NCBI GenBank assembly: GCA_020636445.1
Contig: JACJXV010000007.1
Span: forward strand, 39,008-103,007
Source of the DNA: Lewinellaceae bacterium
GTDB taxonomy: Bacteria > Bacteroidota > Bacteroidia > Chitinophagales > Saprospiraceae
DNA length: 64,000 bases
Reading direction: 5' to 3'
The position numbers were made by a program, and so were the translations under genes. Positions 52,406-61,280 of the stretch are shown one piece after another. The notes beneath the pieces were generated by a model. It saw nothing but the letters and a program-made list of their open reading frames with translations, ran no database searches and was not told where the DNA came from. Every line of letters begins with the position of its first letter. The first letter of the stretch is position 1.

Positions 52406-53056
52406 ATGCTCCGCACCAAGGTCAAAGCCAGCGCTATAACCAACCTAACTGATGCCCGTTATTTTGCCGCCTGGGAAGTAGAATGGCTCGGCTTTACTTT
52501 TGCCAGCGAGTCCGAAAACTTCATCGACCCCCGGCAAGTTCATGCCATTAAAGAGTGGGTCGACGGGCCCCTGATTGTCGGTGAGTTTAACCTGGCAACG
52601 GCAGCTGAAATCACCGAGCTGGTTAATGATTTACAACTCGATGCCATCCAGGCCGGCGTGTTTACTGAATTGAACACCCTGATCGAGCTGAACAACCTGG
52701 TTCCCGTGATCAAGGAATGGATTATTGAGCCCAACAGCTCCCCGGAAGAGCTCCTGGCTACCTTCAGTGATTTTGCCCCTTACACCCAGTATTTTCTGTT
52801 GAATTTTGCAAAAAACGGTATTACCTGGCCCGACATACTGGCCGGTAAATGTCTTTCTCCAGCCTGGCTTCAGGAGGTGTGTGCCAACTATCCTGTACTC
52901 CTGCAAATGGATGGCTCCGCCCAGATGATTGAGACGCTGCTGCGCGACCTGCAACCTGCCGGAATCAGTGTCCAAGGTGGTGAAGAAGAAAAAGTAGGCT
53001 TCAAGTCGTTCGACGAACTCGATGCGCTTTTTGAAACCCTGGAAACATTAGATTGA
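52406..53056 (+). CDS. TrpF-like (phosphoribosylanthranilate isomerase-related) protein, degenerate active site
   Basis: A 216-residue TIM-barrel protein that aligns by eye with TrpF: VKASAITNLTDARYFAAWEVEWLGFTF corresponds to the KICGIT...GF start, DPRQVHAIKEWV to the next helix, and LDAIQAG to the QLHG strand. The catalytic Cys of KICG is lost (KASA), and the phosphate-binding part is poorly kept (AGISVQGGEEEKVGFKSFDELDALFE). It is therefore unlikely to work in tryptophan synthesis. No trp genes are near. The reading ends 2 bp from the convergent glucosidase gene. Confidence 0.7.
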   Translation: MLRTKVKASAITNLTDARYFAAWEVEWLGFTFASESENFIDPRQVHAIKEWVDGPLIVGEFNLATAAEITELVNDLQLDAIQAGVFTELNTLIELNNLVPVIKEWIIEPNSSPEELLATFSDFAPYTQYFLLNFAKNGITWPDILAGKCLSPAWLQEVCANYPVLLQMDGSAQMIETLLRDLQPAGISVQGGEEEKVGFKSFDELDALFETLETLD

Positions 53057-53058
53057 AG

Positions 53059-55443
53059 TTAACGCCCGGTTGGGGTTTCTCTCTCGCGAAGCTTTTTCAG
53101 GTAGTCCTTCTCCCCGAGTGCGGGCAGGGTTGGCGACAGTCGCGGCTGACAAAACTCAAGGCCAGCGAAGAATGTATTGGCTTCTTCCAGGTACTGCTTA
53201 CGCTGGGGATTCTCCGGCCAGTCGTGTTTTTGGTCATTTATCCAATAAACCGGATTATCGCCATCCGGCAACAAGCGCAGTTCGTCCCCGGGTAACAGGC
53301 GAAGTTGGATTAACTCCCGGGCACCCACTTCCACAATGACTTCCAATGGCTTTTCCGAAAACCGGTATTTAAATTCACGCACACCATTCGCATTGCTGTA
53401 TAACAAGGTAATAGCCGTTCCCCGCAGTTGTTCATGAACCTCCAGTGTTTGGATTTCAGCAGGGATAGCAGGAGCCAGTTTAATCATGTTCCCGGGAATG
53501 CGCAAAGCTTGAAAACCCAAAAAACAGGCATGCCAAACCCGCAGGAATTCAGCATTCGACCAGGCCTGAAGAAAGGTTCCAGTAAACCGAATTCCCTTAG
53601 CTCCCGATAAGGGTAAGGCATCCGTATTTTCCGGTAAACCGCCAATACTTCCCTCCTTCACCGCCATCCGGCTCATGTTTTTAAATAACTCATAGGCTAG
53701 CTCTACCTGGCCTGCTTCAATCATACGCTGCATGGCGATACCGTTGTTCCACACCCAAACCGTACCATTGTGATAGGCGGCGTCTTTGTGGTAGAAAGCC
53801 GGATTTTCGTGGTATGGGTGAAAGCGAGAATTATCCTGGCTCAAGGAAGCCACTCCCCAGGGATAAACCAGTTTAGACCATACTTCTCGGGTGACGGACC
53901 AGCAAAAGCGTGGGTCCGTGGAAAAAAGATCGAGTGCAAATAATTGGTTGGGGCGCATGGTGAAATCCGGCGTACCATCTGCGAACAACCGGTCCGCCAG
54001 GTAAGGATAACGGGGGTCCCTGAAATCAGTAATGACCCGGGCTGAAACCTGTCCCGCCCGCTGCCGCCAATCATCCGCCAGTTTACCTTCCCCCAGGATC
54101 CGCGCCATCCGTGCACCCGCTTGCAACTGCCCGTACCAGAGCGCCTGAATATCATTTGCCCGGTTACCCCTTGGTGACCAGGGGAGTTTTTCCTCCATCG
54201 GTAAATCCGCCTCGATGCGGGCATCCATCCAGGTGTCCGCATCATCATGGGTTAAATATCCCTGACCGTCCACCCAGTAACGTAAAGAACCTTCAATGGA
54301 GCGACGAACGGCGGGAAACAGCTCCCGCAACAAAGTGGTATCTCCCGTATACTCAAGATACTGTTCCAGGGCTAACACAAACCGGGGCGTACCATCGGTC
54401 GTGTTGTAAATAATATCATCCGGTCGCAACCGGTTGGGAATCCGACCGTAGTTCGGTGAACTGGCATCCGTGTTTTGGTATTGGGCAAAATCCCGAAGAA
54501 TCTGCCGGGCTACGGTAAACTGTCCGGTAGCCAAACAAGCACCCGGTAAGGTGATGAAGATATCGCGCCCCCAGTAATCATTAAACCAGGGCAATCCGGC
54601 ATAGATCCCGTACCCGGTTTGCTGCATAATCAACTGATCGGTAGTCAGCGTTACCCAGCGAACAGCCTGTGTGAGCAGAGAATCAGCAGCAGCGAAAAAA
54701 TGCGCCCCTTTAATGAGACCTGCCATCCGGTCTTGCCGGGCTTTCGCCCAGTCTACCTCTGAGCGCCGGGCTTCCTGGAGTCGTATCTTTACAGCAGCAC
54801 GGCTGCTGTCCAGCACAATCAAAAACCCACCACCGGCGGCTGAACTCGTCAGGTAAACGGCGTTGGCCTTTTGGGTAAACGCCACCGGCACTGAAGCGAT
54901 GCGGGCTGCTACACCCAGACTAAGCTCAGGGTAGTCGCGGTGCCGATAGTAAAAAATTTCTTTTTCTGTGGTATCGGCCGAAAGGGCTTCGCCTAGCAGG
55001 GTCATAGCAAGAGTGGTTACATCCTCTTTAGCATCCAGTGCTACCGACAGGACGTGCTGGTGATCGAAGAGGCGAAAATCTTCTGTGAGCACTGGATATT
55101 CCCGGCGTAACAGGTGAGGGTATACCGTTGCCCGGGCCTTGCTGCGGTCCAGCGGTTGACCATTGACCAATAGCTGGTAGTCACTGAAAATACGGCGGGT
55201 GCGCACATTCCATCCCGAAAAATAATCCGGATTACTCGACGCATGCGTACGGCCGTAGTAATAGGCATCTTCTTTATCGGTAAAAGAATACTCCCGCCCA
55301 CCGCTGGTATCTGAGGCCACTTCAATCCCCAAGCCCAATAGCAGCGGGTCCGCCGGAGGGAAAACCCGGGCACTGCGGTCGCAACTCCAGCTGAAAAGCA
55401 CTACCCAAATGATAACCGTCCATTTATTGAAACTCCCTTGCAT
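53059..55443 (-). CDS. Exported amylo-alpha-1,6-glucosidase (GDE_C)-like lipoprotein
   Basis: A 794-residue protein with a lipobox signal (VIIWVVLFSWSC), so it is predicted to be lipid-anchored. The C-terminal (alpha/alpha)6 domain matches glycogen debranching enzyme type catalysis: GIYAGLPWFNDYWGRDIFITLPG, GRIPNRLRPDDIIYNTTDGTPRF, YLTHDDADTWMDARIE, PRGNRANDIQALWYGQL and YHNGTVWVWNNGIAMQRM. Residues about 40-260 form a beta-rich N-terminal domain. Cytoplasmic debranching enzymes do not have such a signal, so an extracytoplasmic alpha-glucan or other glycoside is the probable substrate. Confidence 0.85.
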   Translation of the reverse strand: MQGSFNKWTVIIWVVLFSWSCDRSARVFPPADPLLLGLGIEVASDTSGGREYSFTDKEDAYYYGRTHASSNPDYFSGWNVRTRRIFSDYQLLVNGQPLDRSKARATVYPHLLRREYPVLTEDFRLFDHQHVLSVALDAKEDVTTLAMTLLGEALSADTTEKEIFYYRHRDYPELSLGVAARIASVPVAFTQKANAVYLTSSAAGGGFLIVLDSSRAAVKIRLQEARRSEVDWAKARQDRMAGLIKGAHFFAAADSLLTQAVRWVTLTTDQLIMQQTGYGIYAGLPWFNDYWGRDIFITLPGACLATGQFTVARQILRDFAQYQNTDASSPNYGRIPNRLRPDDIIYNTTDGTPRFVLALEQYLEYTGDTTLLRELFPAVRRSIEGSLRYWVDGQGYLTHDDADTWMDARIEADLPMEEKLPWSPRGNRANDIQALWYGQLQAGARMARILGEGKLADDWRQRAGQVSARVITDFRDPRYPYLADRLFADGTPDFTMRPNQLFALDLFSTDPRFCWSVTREVWSKLVYPWGVASLSQDNSRFHPYHENPAFYHKDAAYHNGTVWVWNNGIAMQRMIEAGQVELAYELFKNMSRMAVKEGSIGGLPENTDALPLSGAKGIRFTGTFLQAWSNAEFLRVWHACFLGFQALRIPGNMIKLAPAIPAEIQTLEVHEQLRGTAITLLYSNANGVREFKYRFSEKPLEVIVEVGARELIQLRLLPGDELRLLPDGDNPVYWINDQKHDWPENPQRKQYLEEANTFFAGLEFCQPRLSPTLPALGEKDYLKKLRERETPTGR

Positions 55444-55637
55444 AGAAACCCTTTCTTATTTGTTACTCACCCGCACCTGTACGGTTTGCCGGGCTACCCA
55501 ACCCTGGAAAATGCGATCACCTTTTTTCCCAGAAACCCCTCCCATGACTGACTAGATGCGCATGTCGGCGCATATCCCATGGTGAAGCCCCGAACGATTT
55601 TTTTCTACAAGAACCTCCACCAACCATTTCACGAATA

Positions 55638-56588
55638 TCAATTGTGGAATGTTATTGGCTTGAGATCACCATTGGGTGTTATTATCATATATTCTTTATT
55701 CGACCTGGCCTCTTTTTCCCGGTTTATTTTAAGCTTAAGTTCGTACATCACTTGAATAACGGGCTCTACAATAATAGGGTTAATGATAAAGTCAAATGCT
55801 TTGTCATTAACGGGTTGGTAATATACAGTGACTGACTTATCGGTCTGGTTGCTGTTGGTAAATTTGCGCTGACTCAACGATGACGAAGAGTAGGCCTGGT
55901 AAGACTTGTACATTTCGACAGGATAAACAACCCGGTAATCATCTGCGATTTGCTTTTCGTACGCAGCTAGCTCAGTATTCAATATTTCCTGGTAATTGGT
56001 CATTTTTTCGAACAGCATCTTCCTTGCCTTTTGCATCAGTTCTGTTTTGGTCTGCTCCATCAGGCTTGAAAAATAATCGACCCTGATGAGGTCATATATT
56101 TCTGCATTTGTACAAGTGGTAATGAGCTCGTTTAAAAAAAGTGGATCGTTGAATTTGACATGAAGGTTCTTCTTTAATTCAAACCCTGCTGGAATCTCGT
56201 TGTATGTTTTCTTACTGAAAACTTTCTTCTCCATCTCAAATTCATATACCGGAACAAAAGAAACCATATCTACATATGTTTCTACTCCGGGTTTATTGGC
56301 CATACTCATTTGTACATCGTTAAGCCGGGTATTTATCAACTCGTTAGCTTCGGCTGCAGTTTTTCCTACCTGAGTTACACTAAACATAGCTACATAAGTA
56401 TCCGCTTTAATATTTGCCAACCCTTTAATACTGATGATTATATCTGAATTTCCACTGAATTCAGCAATGCTGACCTGATCCGGATACTGGGACTTATTTT
56501 GATAATTAACATTTCCTGATACCTGAGCAATACTGCGATCACTTACCCAGATAGTTAACATGACAATAAGCAGTTGGATTTTATGCAT
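55638..56588 (-). CDS. SIMPL (DUF541) domain secreted protein
   Basis: About 316 residues from the ATG at 56588, which gives a signal peptide (MHKIQLLIVMLTIWVSDRSIAQ). The SIMPL domain is recognised by IIISIKGLANIKADTYVAMFSVTQVGKTAAEANELINTRLN and FELKKNLHVKFNDP. SIMPL proteins are periplasmic or outer-membrane-associated in other bacteria and mostly of unknown role. A Tyr/Ser-rich stretch (YKSYQAYSSSSLSQRK) precedes the C-terminal part. Base composition is lower in G+C than the surrounding genes. It precedes a similar-biased unknown gene and an IS element. Confidence 0.75.
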   Translation of the reverse strand: MHKIQLLIVMLTIWVSDRSIAQVSGNVNYQNKSQYPDQVSIAEFSGNSDIIISIKGLANIKADTYVAMFSVTQVGKTAAEANELINTRLNDVQMSMANKPGVETYVDMVSFVPVYEFEMEKKVFSKKTYNEIPAGFELKKNLHVKFNDPLFLNELITTCTNAEIYDLIRVDYFSSLMEQTKTELMQKARKMLFEKMTNYQEILNTELAAYEKQIADDYRVVYPVEMYKSYQAYSSSSLSQRKFTNSNQTDKSVTVYYQPVNDKAFDFIINPIIVEPVIQVMYELKLKINREKEARSNKEYMIITPNGDLKPITFHN

Positions 56589-56732
56589 GGCTGTTCCTTT
56601 TGGGGAAATAAGGTTTATAATTTTAAGGTAGCCGAGCAATATCAGTCCACTTACACAATTGCTATTGCCTTGATGAGGCCTCCCAACGATAAGCCGGCGT
56701 AAATTATAAGTAGTGGGGCAGTGAAGTTGCGT

Positions 56733-57746
56733 TTAGATTCTCTTCATATTTCCCAGTAACTCCAATACCCGAATATCCATTTCATCCGCCGTGGCTTGGG
56801 AAATTTGGCGATCCTCTTTGAAGAAAAGGCGGTTATCATCGGGGCCGTAAGGAACCAATAGGCTTACTTTATAACTTTCTCCACCCAGCATAAAGAAATA
56901 GTAGATGCCCCGTCCGCTTGTTTCGCCTGTTTCATCAGCAATGACTTTCTGGATACCCCCTGGAAACTGAGCTAGCTTAGCGCTTGGCTCAACAGTTTGC
57001 AGGGTAACGTTATCAAAGCCCAGTAGAGCCCGTGCGGAAGCAAGCTCACCCAGCGCATTCATAGCGGGATCCCCCTGTACCTTTTCCAGCATAACACACG
57101 GATAAGAACTCCCCAGTTTATCACAACGCCCTATCACATAGGCCTTTTCACCTTCGCTGTAGGCTGCAGTTACATGCCCCCGCACCAATAAGGTAAGATT
57201 AATTTTGGGCAGTCGTAGCGGTCTTAATATGCTTTGGTATCCAGGTTCATCAAAAATCTCGTTACCAATAACCGCAAAATCCTCATTGATAAAAATCACA
57301 TCTACCAGCAGACATTGCTCTCCGTTGAAAAAGGCCTGGACCTTCCGAATAACATTTTCCTTAACCTTATCCACTGTTAGAGTAGCATCATAGAAGGTCC
57401 ATCCCAAGTACATTGTTGTACTCTTCTGCGTGAGAGGCCTGAATTTAGAGCCATCATAATTAGCAGCATACCGTTCCATAATATTATAAAAAGTATCTGC
57501 CCGCATACACCCCCAATCCTTGTAGTAATGCATAGTGCCAATAATCCTGCCATCCCCTGCTTTCTGTTCATAACTGTACAGCAAATATTCGGATGATTGC
57601 TGGTTTTTTGCTTTTGACACAATTGCGTCTTCAAAAAAAGGAATACTGAGACCTAATTCGGCAAATTCATACCGTTTTAAACCATTCCCTGCCGTAGCGA
57701 CCAGAGGAAGCAACACCATCGTGAGGATAAAGAAGATGTTTCTCAA
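56733..57746 (-). CDS. Secreted protein of unknown function
   Basis: About 337 residues if started at the TTG at 57746, which gives a good signal peptide (RNIFFILTMVLLPLVATAG). An ATG ten codons further in (57719) is the alternative. No known domain. It contains several Trp/Tyr/Cys blocks (YYKDWGCMRADTFYNIMERYA, YVIGRCDKLGSSYPCVML), and a C-terminal RGIYYFFMLGGESYKVSLLVPYG. Its upstream side ends about 200 bp before an IS5-family insertion, so its native promoter may have been separated from it. Low G+C like the SIMPL gene. Confidence 0.65.
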   Translation of the reverse strand: MRNIFFILTMVLLPLVATAGNGLKRYEFAELGLSIPFFEDAIVSKAKNQQSSEYLLYSYEQKAGDGRIIGTMHYYKDWGCMRADTFYNIMERYAANYDGSKFRPLTQKSTTMYLGWTFYDATLTVDKVKENVIRKVQAFFNGEQCLLVDVIFINEDFAVIGNEIFDEPGYQSILRPLRLPKINLTLLVRGHVTAAYSEGEKAYVIGRCDKLGSSYPCVMLEKVQGDPAMNALGELASARALLGFDNVTLQTVEPSAKLAQFPGGIQKVIADETGETSGRGIYYFFMLGGESYKVSLLVPYGPDDNRLFFKEDRQISQATADEMDIRVLELLGNMKRI

Positions 57747-57941
57747 AGTTGTTTTAGATTTTGGTTCTTGAAATGGTCTGCAATTGTTATAATTCAGTAA
57801 AGTTGTATACCCATTGCACTTGGTGCCGGCTCTTCCCTGCCATTTGGCATTCCCACCAGATGTCAAATACTGGATACTCAAGAACAACTTCTGGAAAAGT
57901 GACAAAGGCTGGCCCGGGCTTGCGGCACTTCCTTTTCATAC

Positions 57942-57947
57942 TACCAA
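57942..57947. repeat. Left target-site duplication TACCAA
   Basis: TACCAA directly precedes the left inverted repeat and recurs at 59057-59062 directly after the right one. Confidence 0.7.
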
Positions 57948-57966
57948 GGGCGTTGTTGCATGAATC
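57948..57966. repeat. Left terminal inverted repeat of the IS
   Basis: GGGCGTTGTTGCATGAATC, an exact 19-bp match to the reverse complement of 59038-59056. Confidence 0.92.
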
Positions 57967-58046
57967 GGATCGAAGGGTCAAAATAAAAAGATGAGTCGGA
58001 GTTGTATTTTTGGTTTACCAATACTAAAAACGCAACCGACCGACTC

Positions 58047-59006
58047 ATGTCAAAAGTAGCAAAGTATCCTGACAACACGGCTAAAGATCGTTATCAAATT
58101 CGCAACTGGTCTTCCTACAATAACGCCTTGAAAAATCGGGGCAGTTTGACTTTATGGATAGCTGAAGACTGTGCCGAGTGGTGGTATGATGACGGTCCTG
58201 TTCAACGAGGTGCCCAATACGAATATTCCGATAAGTGCATAGAATGCTTGCTGATGTTAAAAGTTGTATTCCGATTGCCTTATCGTCAGACGCAGGGTTT
58301 TGCCGAGTCTATACTAGCGTTGCTAGGAATAGAAGTAGCCACGCCAAGCTATAGCCAGCTTAATCGTCGGGCACGGGATTTGGCTATTACCTTAGATGTG
58401 CCGCCTAGTGATTCTATCCACTTGGTTGCGGATAGTACGGGGCTAAAAGTGTTTGGTGAAGGCGAGTGGAAAGTGCGTAAACATGGTTATTCTAAACGTA
58501 GAACCTGGCGAAAACTACACCTGGGAGTAGATGAACGTACAGGCATGATTCACGCTGTTTGCCTGACCGAGAATGATGTTGATGATGCAGCACAAGTAAA
58601 AGATATGCTCGATCAAGTTGAAGTTCCGGTAGACACTTTCAGTGGTGATGGGGCTTATGACAAAAGCAAATGCTGGGATGTTTTGACGGAGCAGTTGATC
58701 AAACCCAATATTCCACCGCGAGAAGATGCGGTTTATTGGCTGGATGAAAAGGGTAACATGCTGGATCATCCTCGCAATAAAATATTAGCACATATCGACC
58801 AGTTTGGTCGAAAGGCCTGGAAACAGCATAGTGGTTATCATCGACGTAGTTTGAGTGAAACGGCCATGTTTCGATTCAAGACCATTTTTGGTAATAACCT
58901 TTACTCCAGAGACTTTAAACAACAGCAAACTGAAGCCCAGATAAAAACCAAAGCCCTAAACAAGATGACAGCCCAAGGTATGCCTATTTCCGTCAAGGTC
59001 GCTTAA
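58047..59006 (+). CDS. IS5-family DDE transposase
   Basis: A transposase of about 319 residues. The start is the ATG at 58047 (MSKVAKYPDN), not an in-frame codon 45 bp upstream that lies within the terminal region. The DDE catalytic triad is intact: first Asp in HLVADSTGLKVFGEGEWKVRKHG, second Asp in FSGDGAYDKSKCW, Glu in YHRRSLSETAMFRFKTIFG (the Y-(2)-R-(3)-E-(6)-R form). The frame is uninterrupted and the ends of the element are intact. This is the only transposase in the window. Confidence 0.95.
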   Translation: MSKVAKYPDNTAKDRYQIRNWSSYNNALKNRGSLTLWIAEDCAEWWYDDGPVQRGAQYEYSDKCIECLLMLKVVFRLPYRQTQGFAESILALLGIEVATPSYSQLNRRARDLAITLDVPPSDSIHLVADSTGLKVFGEGEWKVRKHGYSKRRTWRKLHLGVDERTGMIHAVCLTENDVDDAAQVKDMLDQVEVPVDTFSGDGAYDKSKCWDVLTEQLIKPNIPPREDAVYWLDEKGNMLDHPRNKILAHIDQFGRKAWKQHSGYHRRSLSETAMFRFKTIFGNNLYSRDFKQQQTEAQIKTKALNKMTAQGMPISVKVA

Positions 59007-59037
59007 TGGAGCGCGGATAGGGATGGTATATCTTTTT

Positions 59038-59056
59038 GATTCATGCAACAACGCCC
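59038..59056. repeat. Right terminal inverted repeat of the IS
   Basis: GATTCATGCAACAACGCCC, the perfect reverse complement of the left end. Confidence 0.92.
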
Positions 59057-59062
59057 TACCAA
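59057..59062. repeat. Right target-site duplication TACCAA
   Basis: Second copy of the six bases that precede the left end of the IS. If the element ends one base further out on each side, the duplication shortens to ACCA (4 bp), which fits the IS5 family better. Confidence 0.7.
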
Positions 59063-59136
59063 GTTAAGTTTTTCAACAGAAGCCCGTGCGTTAAATTTAT
59101 TGGAAAACATTGTCAAAAAGTATTGCCCTTCACCTT

Positions 59137-59173
59137 GAAAAACCGGGGCTACGTCTGTTTACCGTAGCCCGGG
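59137..59173 (-). terminator. Terminator of the ATPase-MscS-CPA operon
   Basis: On the minus strand CCGGGCTACG pairs with CGTAGCCCCGG (one bulged base) around a loop of about 9 nt and is followed by TTTTTC. It lies about 40 bp after the CPA stop codon, so it closes this operon. Confidence 0.75.
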
Positions 59174-59211
59174 GTAAAAACTTTAATTATCTGAGCCAAT
59201 ACCTAGCAAAA

Positions 59212-60531
59212 TCATCCTTTACCCTCTGTACCATTATCCATTTTCCCCACCTCGGGGGTAACCTCCTGAATACTGGGTGCCCGCCAGCGTTCTATTCCCA
59301 CCGGCACCTGCTGAGCCTTCCTTACCGCTTGGGAGGTACGCCGTTTATCATAAATCATCGCAGCCGTCATAATCAGGCTGGTGCCGATAATGATGAAAAG
59401 TAAAATGCCGGGTTCAAACCCGGGAACCTGGGCCTCCACCGGAATGGCGTAAAAGAGCAGCACGGTAATCAATCCCCTTGGCGCGATGAATAGTTGTGGC
59501 AAAATATCACGACCCAAAAACAGGCGCAAAATTACCCACCGGATGGCATAAATCGATAATACAATCAGCGCGCTCACCAGAGCCACCTGGACGTTTGCCA
59601 GGGAGGCCAGGGATATCGTCAGGCCAAAAATGACAAAAAAGAAAGTGCGTACCACAAAAGCTGATTCCGCCGTAATCACGTGCAGGCCTTCGTACATTTT
59701 TTCTGCTTCCTTGGGGTTAAGCCATTTGCCCAGCCTGCCCCTGAAAAACAAAGGCATATTGGCAATAAGTAAGCCAAAGACCAGGATAATAATCAGCGAG
59801 GATAAATGCATTTTTTTACCCACGGCATAAAGCAATAACAAGACGGCAATGAGCAAAAACAACTTTGTCTGGCCTTTGATCTGCTGAAAAATCAACACGA
59901 TCAAATAACTGGCTACCACCGAAATAGCAATCGTGAGCAACAGATTACCGCCAAAACTTAACAGGCCATTGCCGCCGCCCAATTCGGAAGAAGAATGAAA
60001 GCGATCGGCCAGGAAATAGAATACCATAATGCCCAGAATATCGGAAAAGGTACTCTCATAAATATGGAATTCCCGCTTGCGCTCTACTAAACCCGAGACA
60101 CTGGGAATAATGATGGCACTAGACAAAATCGACAGCGGCGTAGCATATAACCAGGCGGCCTGCATTGACATTCCCGGAACAAACTGATGCAAAATCAAGG
60201 CGGCCACCCAAATAGAAACCATCAACCCCACCAAAGCGATGGCAAAAGCCCGGGCTATGGGTAAGTACTTATCGCGTTTGAGCTCTAACTCCAGAGCCGC
60301 TTCCAATACAATCATAATCAACCCAACGATGCCCAATACTTCCAGAACAGGAAAAAAATCGATACTCCCGGCACCCAATTGATCAAGGCCGAACTTAAGG
60401 CCAATGCCCAAAATGATTAGCATCAAAACGGAAGGAATATTGGTTTTTCGGGCAATTTCCCCAAAAACGAACGATAAAATGATAATAACCGAAGCCTCAA
60501 TAATGATATTATATGCCGATAATACTTCCAT
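59212..60531 (-). CDS. Cation:proton antiporter, CPA family
   Basis: A 439-residue membrane protein with about 12 helices of the Na+/H+ exchanger fold, beginning YNIIIEASVIIILSFVFGEIARKTNIPSVLMLIILGIGL. Helices such as VLGIVGLIMIVLEAALELEL and the TPLSILSSAIIIPSV segment, with the ESTFSDILGIMVFYFLADR block holding the ion-binding acidic residues, match the CPA1/CPA2 core. The short C-terminal tail is hydrophilic (RRTSQAVRKAQQ...). It is the last gene of a three-gene operon, 11 bp after the MscS-like gene. Ion specificity is not clear. Confidence 0.88.
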   Translation of the reverse strand: MEVLSAYNIIIEASVIIILSFVFGEIARKTNIPSVLMLIILGIGLKFGLDQLGAGSIDFFPVLEVLGIVGLIMIVLEAALELELKRDKYLPIARAFAIALVGLMVSIWVAALILHQFVPGMSMQAAWLYATPLSILSSAIIIPSVSGLVERKREFHIYESTFSDILGIMVFYFLADRFHSSSELGGGNGLLSFGGNLLLTIAISVVASYLIVLIFQQIKGQTKLFLLIAVLLLLYAVGKKMHLSSLIIILVFGLLIANMPLFFRGRLGKWLNPKEAEKMYEGLHVITAESAFVVRTFFFVIFGLTISLASLANVQVALVSALIVLSIYAIRWVILRLFLGRDILPQLFIAPRGLITVLLFYAIPVEAQVPGFEPGILLFIIIGTSLIMTAAMIYDKRRTSQAVRKAQQVPVGIERWRAPSIQEVTPEVGKMDNGTEGKG

Positions 60532-60542
60532 ATGCCTTGTTG

Positions 60543-61280
60543 TTAACGTGTGCCGGTAAGTTCGCAGGAAAACCCTTTCTCCTCCAGCATGGTGGCCAGA
60601 TGACGAAGGTGGTATTCCTCCCGAACATTTATTTTGATTTCAAATTGTTTTGCATCCCCACTCGTCATAACCACTTCCGGTGGAAACCGCCAATCGACAA
60701 AAGGAGAGACTATCAGTAAATCTTGTAATGCCTGTCGGACATCCGCATACTCGTTGGCCTCCTCCCGCACTACAACAGGAATCTGGTGATACCCGCCAAT
60801 CGTATCTCCGGCCAGCAATACGTAGCCCTGATCAAATACACTCGCATAGTTGAAGAAGTGAAGCCCTTGCGTTGTCTTCAGGTAGATACCCAACCGACTC
60901 ACCCGGGCAATCATCCCGGAAACATCCTTGATCCGCAGCCGATTGCCTACCCTGACGGCAGGGTCAAACTGAATGAGCCGGCCGTGCAGATAATTGCGAA
61001 GTTGGGTGAATCCAACCAGCCCCAGCACCCCTAAAATAATCCCGTGTAAAACGGGGTTGACCAGCAAAAAGGTGGCTGCCAGCAGGATGACGACCAGGGG
61101 TTCGTATAGCAGCAGCATAGTGTGAACACCCTGCTTCAGAATTGCTTTCCCCCGAATACCCAAGGGCACAAAGCCACTGAATCGCTCTATCAGCTGGAAT
61201 AGAAAATAAAGGGCGACCAATACCAGACCCAGTATTTCCAGATCAGCCCAGCCCAGTCGTGCAGGAAACAGGGGTTCCAT
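60543..61280 (-). CDS. MscS-family mechanosensitive channel-like protein
   Basis: A 245-residue protein with three hydrophobic segments (LEILGLVLVALYFLFQLIERF, LLLYEPLVVILLAATFLLV, GIILGVLGLVGFTQLRNYL) and an MscS-like beta domain: IQFDPAVRVGNRLRIKDVSGMIARVSRLGIYLKTTQGLHFFNYASVF. The C-terminal alpha/beta part (IKINVREEYHLRHLATML) is the third domain of the channel fold. It is short for the family, near the minimal size. The ATG overlaps the stop of the ATPase gene upstream by one base (TAATG), so the two are coupled. Confidence 0.83.
   Translation of the reverse strand: MEPLFPARLGWADLEILGLVLVALYFLFQLIERFSGFVPLGIRGKAILKQGVHTMLLLYEPLVVILLAATFLLVNPVLHGIILGVLGLVGFTQLRNYLHGRLIQFDPAVRVGNRLRIKDVSGMIARVSRLGIYLKTTQGLHFFNYASVFDQGYVLLAGDTIGGYHQIPVVVREEANEYADVRQALQDLLIVSPFVDWRFPPEVVMTSGDAKQFEIKINVREEYHLRHLATMLEEKGFSCELTGTR

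Larger units (their letters stand above)
57948..59056 (+). mobile_element. Complete IS5-family insertion sequence, 1109 bp
   Basis: One transposase gene bounded by perfect 19-bp terminal inverted repeats beginning GGGCGTTGTTGC, similar to IS903/IS5-type ends. TACCAA flanks both ends. It lies between the unknown exported gene and the CPA antiporter operon, in an A+T-richer patch. Ends, duplication and intact frame indicate a recent, probably active copy. Confidence 0.93.

Noticed and set aside
57787..57939. 50-residue minus-strand peptide (MKRKCRKPGPAF...) next to the IS
   Set aside because: Could be a leader of the 56733-57746 gene but has no recognisable features; an in-frame stop lies just upstream once the IS is removed.
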